Below, one piece after another: positions 4,162 to 5,256 of a DNA stretch of 5,256 bases (the first letter of the stretch is position 1; each line of letters begins with the position of its first letter). Below the pieces are notes generated by a model. The model worked only from the letters and a program-made list of their open reading frames with translations. It had not been told where the DNA came from and did not search any database. This DNA is from an uncultured Micromonospora sp. Lineage in GTDB: Bacteria; Actinomycetota; Actinomycetes; Mycobacteriales; Micromonosporaceae. Both the position numbers and the translations under genes were made by a program. The stretch is from NCBI GenBank assembly GCA_937951935.1, contig CALGAM010000029.1:1-5256 (forward strand), in the 5' to 3' direction.

Positions 4162-5256
4162 GTGCACGTACCACCGATTCCGAGCCTCACCGCCACCGAC
4201 CCGGAACTGGCGGCGCTGATCGAGGGCGAGGCGAAGCGGCAGCACGACAAGCTGCGGATGATCGCCTCCGAGAACTACGTCTCCACGGCGGTGCTGGAGG
4301 CCAGCGGCACGGTCCTGACCAACAAGTACTCGGAGGGCTACCCGGGGCGTCGCTACTACGAGGGTCAGCAGTACATCGACCCGATCGAGACGCTCGCCGT
4401 CGAGCGGGCGAAGGCGCTCTTCGGCGTCGACCACGCCAACGTGCAGCCCTACTCGGGGTCGCCGGCCAACCTCGCGGTCTACCTGGCGTTCCTCTCCCCC
4501 GGTGACACGGTGATGGGGATGGCCCTGCCGATGGGCGGCCACCTCACCCACGGCTGGTCGGTCTCGGCCACCGGCAAGTGGTTCAACCCGGTCCGCTACC
4601 AGGTCTCCCGGGAGACCGGCCGGATCGACCTCGACGAGGTCCGGGACCTGGCCCGCCGGGAACGGCCGAAGGTGATCTTCTGCGGTGGCACCGCCGTGCC
4701 CCGGATCATCGACTTCGCCGGCTTCGCCGAGATCGCCCGCGAGGTCGGCGCGATCCTGGTGGCGGACATCGCGCACATCGCCGGTCTGGTCGCCGGCGGC
4801 GCCCACCCCTCGCCGGTCGGGCACGCGGACGTGATCACCACCACCACCCACAAGACCCTGCGGGGCCCGCGCGGCGCGATGATCATGACGACCGCCGAGC
4901 ACGCCGCCACGATCGACAAGGCGGTCTTCCCCGGCCTGCAGGGCGGCCCGCACAACCACACCACCGCCGGCATCGCGGTCGCGCTGCGGGAGGCGGCCAC
5001 CGAGGACTTCCGCCGGTACGCCCACCAGGTCGTCGCCAACGCCCGCGCCCTCGCCGCCGAGCTGGTCGAGCGGGGCTTCACCCTCACCTCCGGCGGCACC
5101 GACAACCACCTGATCCTGGTCGACCTGACCAACAAGGGCATCGGCGGCAAGCCGGCCGCCCAGGCGCTGGACCGGGCCGGCATCGAGCTGAACTACAACA
5201 CCGTGCCGTACGACCCGCGCAAGCCGTTCGACCCGTCCGGGATCCGGCTCGGCACC
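4162..5256 (+). CDS. glyA: Serine hydroxymethyltransferase (3' end outside window)
   Basis: This PLP enzyme of the cytoplasm interconverts serine plus tetrahydrofolate and glycine plus 5,10-methylene-tetrahydrofolate, the main one-carbon entry point. There are 365 codons to the window edge. SHMTs are usually near 415-430 residues, so about 50-60 are missing. By alignment from memory to E. coli GlyA, the catalytic set is present: Y56 and E58 in NKYSEGYPG, Y66, PLP-stacking H127 in GGHLTHG, D202 and H205 in ADIAHIAGL, the Schiff-base lysine K231 in TTTTHKTLRGPRG, and carboxylate-binding R362 in SGIRLGT. Departures from the common bacterial form are SGSPAN at 98-103 instead of SGSQAN, LPMGGHLTHG instead of LAHGGHLTHG, and GGTAVPR (175-181) where an SAY motif is usual. 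Some of these resemble eukaryotic SHMTs. A related activity (alpha-methylserine hydroxymethyltransferase or a transaldolase) cannot be excluded, but plain SHMT is most likely. The start is set by AGGAGGA seven bases upstream. Confidence 0.93.
   Translation, partial: MHVPPIPSLTATDPELAALIEGEAKRQHDKLRMIASENYVSTAVLEASGTVLTNKYSEGYPGRRYYEGQQYIDPIETLAVERAKALFGVDHANVQPYSGSPANLAVYLAFLSPGDTVMGMALPMGGHLTHGWSVSATGKWFNPVRYQVSRETGRIDLDEVRDLARRERPKVIFCGGTAVPRIIDFAGFAEIAREVGAILVADIAHIAGLVAGGAHPSPVGHADVITTTTHKTLRGPRGAMIMTTAEHAATIDKAVFPGLQGGPHNHTTAGIAVALREAATEDFRRYAHQVVANARALAAELVERGFTLTSGGTDNHLILVDLTNKGIGGKPAAQALDRAGIELNYNTVPYDPRKPFDPSGIRLGT

Noticed and set aside
2850..5109. Long open reading frames on the minus strand opposite lacI and glyA
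   Set aside because: Their translations are rich in Gly/Arg/Asp/Val with no motif. They are expected antisense shadows of GC-rich coding sequence on the plus strand.

Overview
The window is high-GC actinobacterial DNA. GTG starts, strong AGGAGG-type ribosome binding sites, C/G-ending codons and the style of the LacI and GlyA proteins fit Actinobacteria, perhaps Micromonosporaceae. The genus is an inference, because there is no rRNA or other marker here. The window holds five protein genes in two divergent blocks.

Left block, minus strand (2618 down to 21): a compact three-gene ABC transporter operon. It is transcribed as an ATPase (2618-1896), a 7-TM permease with a large C-terminal domain predicted to lie outside the cell (1899-646), and a small 6-TM protein (641-21). 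The first two genes overlap by 4 bp and the last two are 4 bp apart, so translation is probably coupled. The ATPase has every nucleotide-binding motif and looks like the ABC-2/drug-exporter type. The substrate is unknown. The permease contains the only TTA codon I found in the window. Codon choice in this block is visibly less GC-biased than in the right block.

Middle (2619-2981): a 363-bp divergent intergenic region with no credible gene. It carries a perfect 10-bp inverted repeat just upstream of the ATPase start, a 14-bp palindrome, a very GC-rich hairpin and a 13-bp direct repeat at a 41-bp period. Both promoters should lie here, but I could not place either with confidence.

Right block, plus strand: a LacI-family regulator (2982-4001), a 160-bp gap with a stem-loop and a 19-bp near-perfect tandem repeat, then a serine hydroxymethyltransferase gene (4162 to the window edge, 365 codons, C-terminus missing). 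The SHMT keeps its catalytic residues but carries sequence signatures that I associate with a eukaryote-like variant rather than the common bacterial GlyA. No sugar transport or catabolic gene adjoins the LacI regulator inside the window, so its target is unknown. Nothing in the sequence links it functionally to the exporter or to glyA.

I saw no tRNA, rRNA, insertion sequence, CRISPR array or recognised riboswitch.
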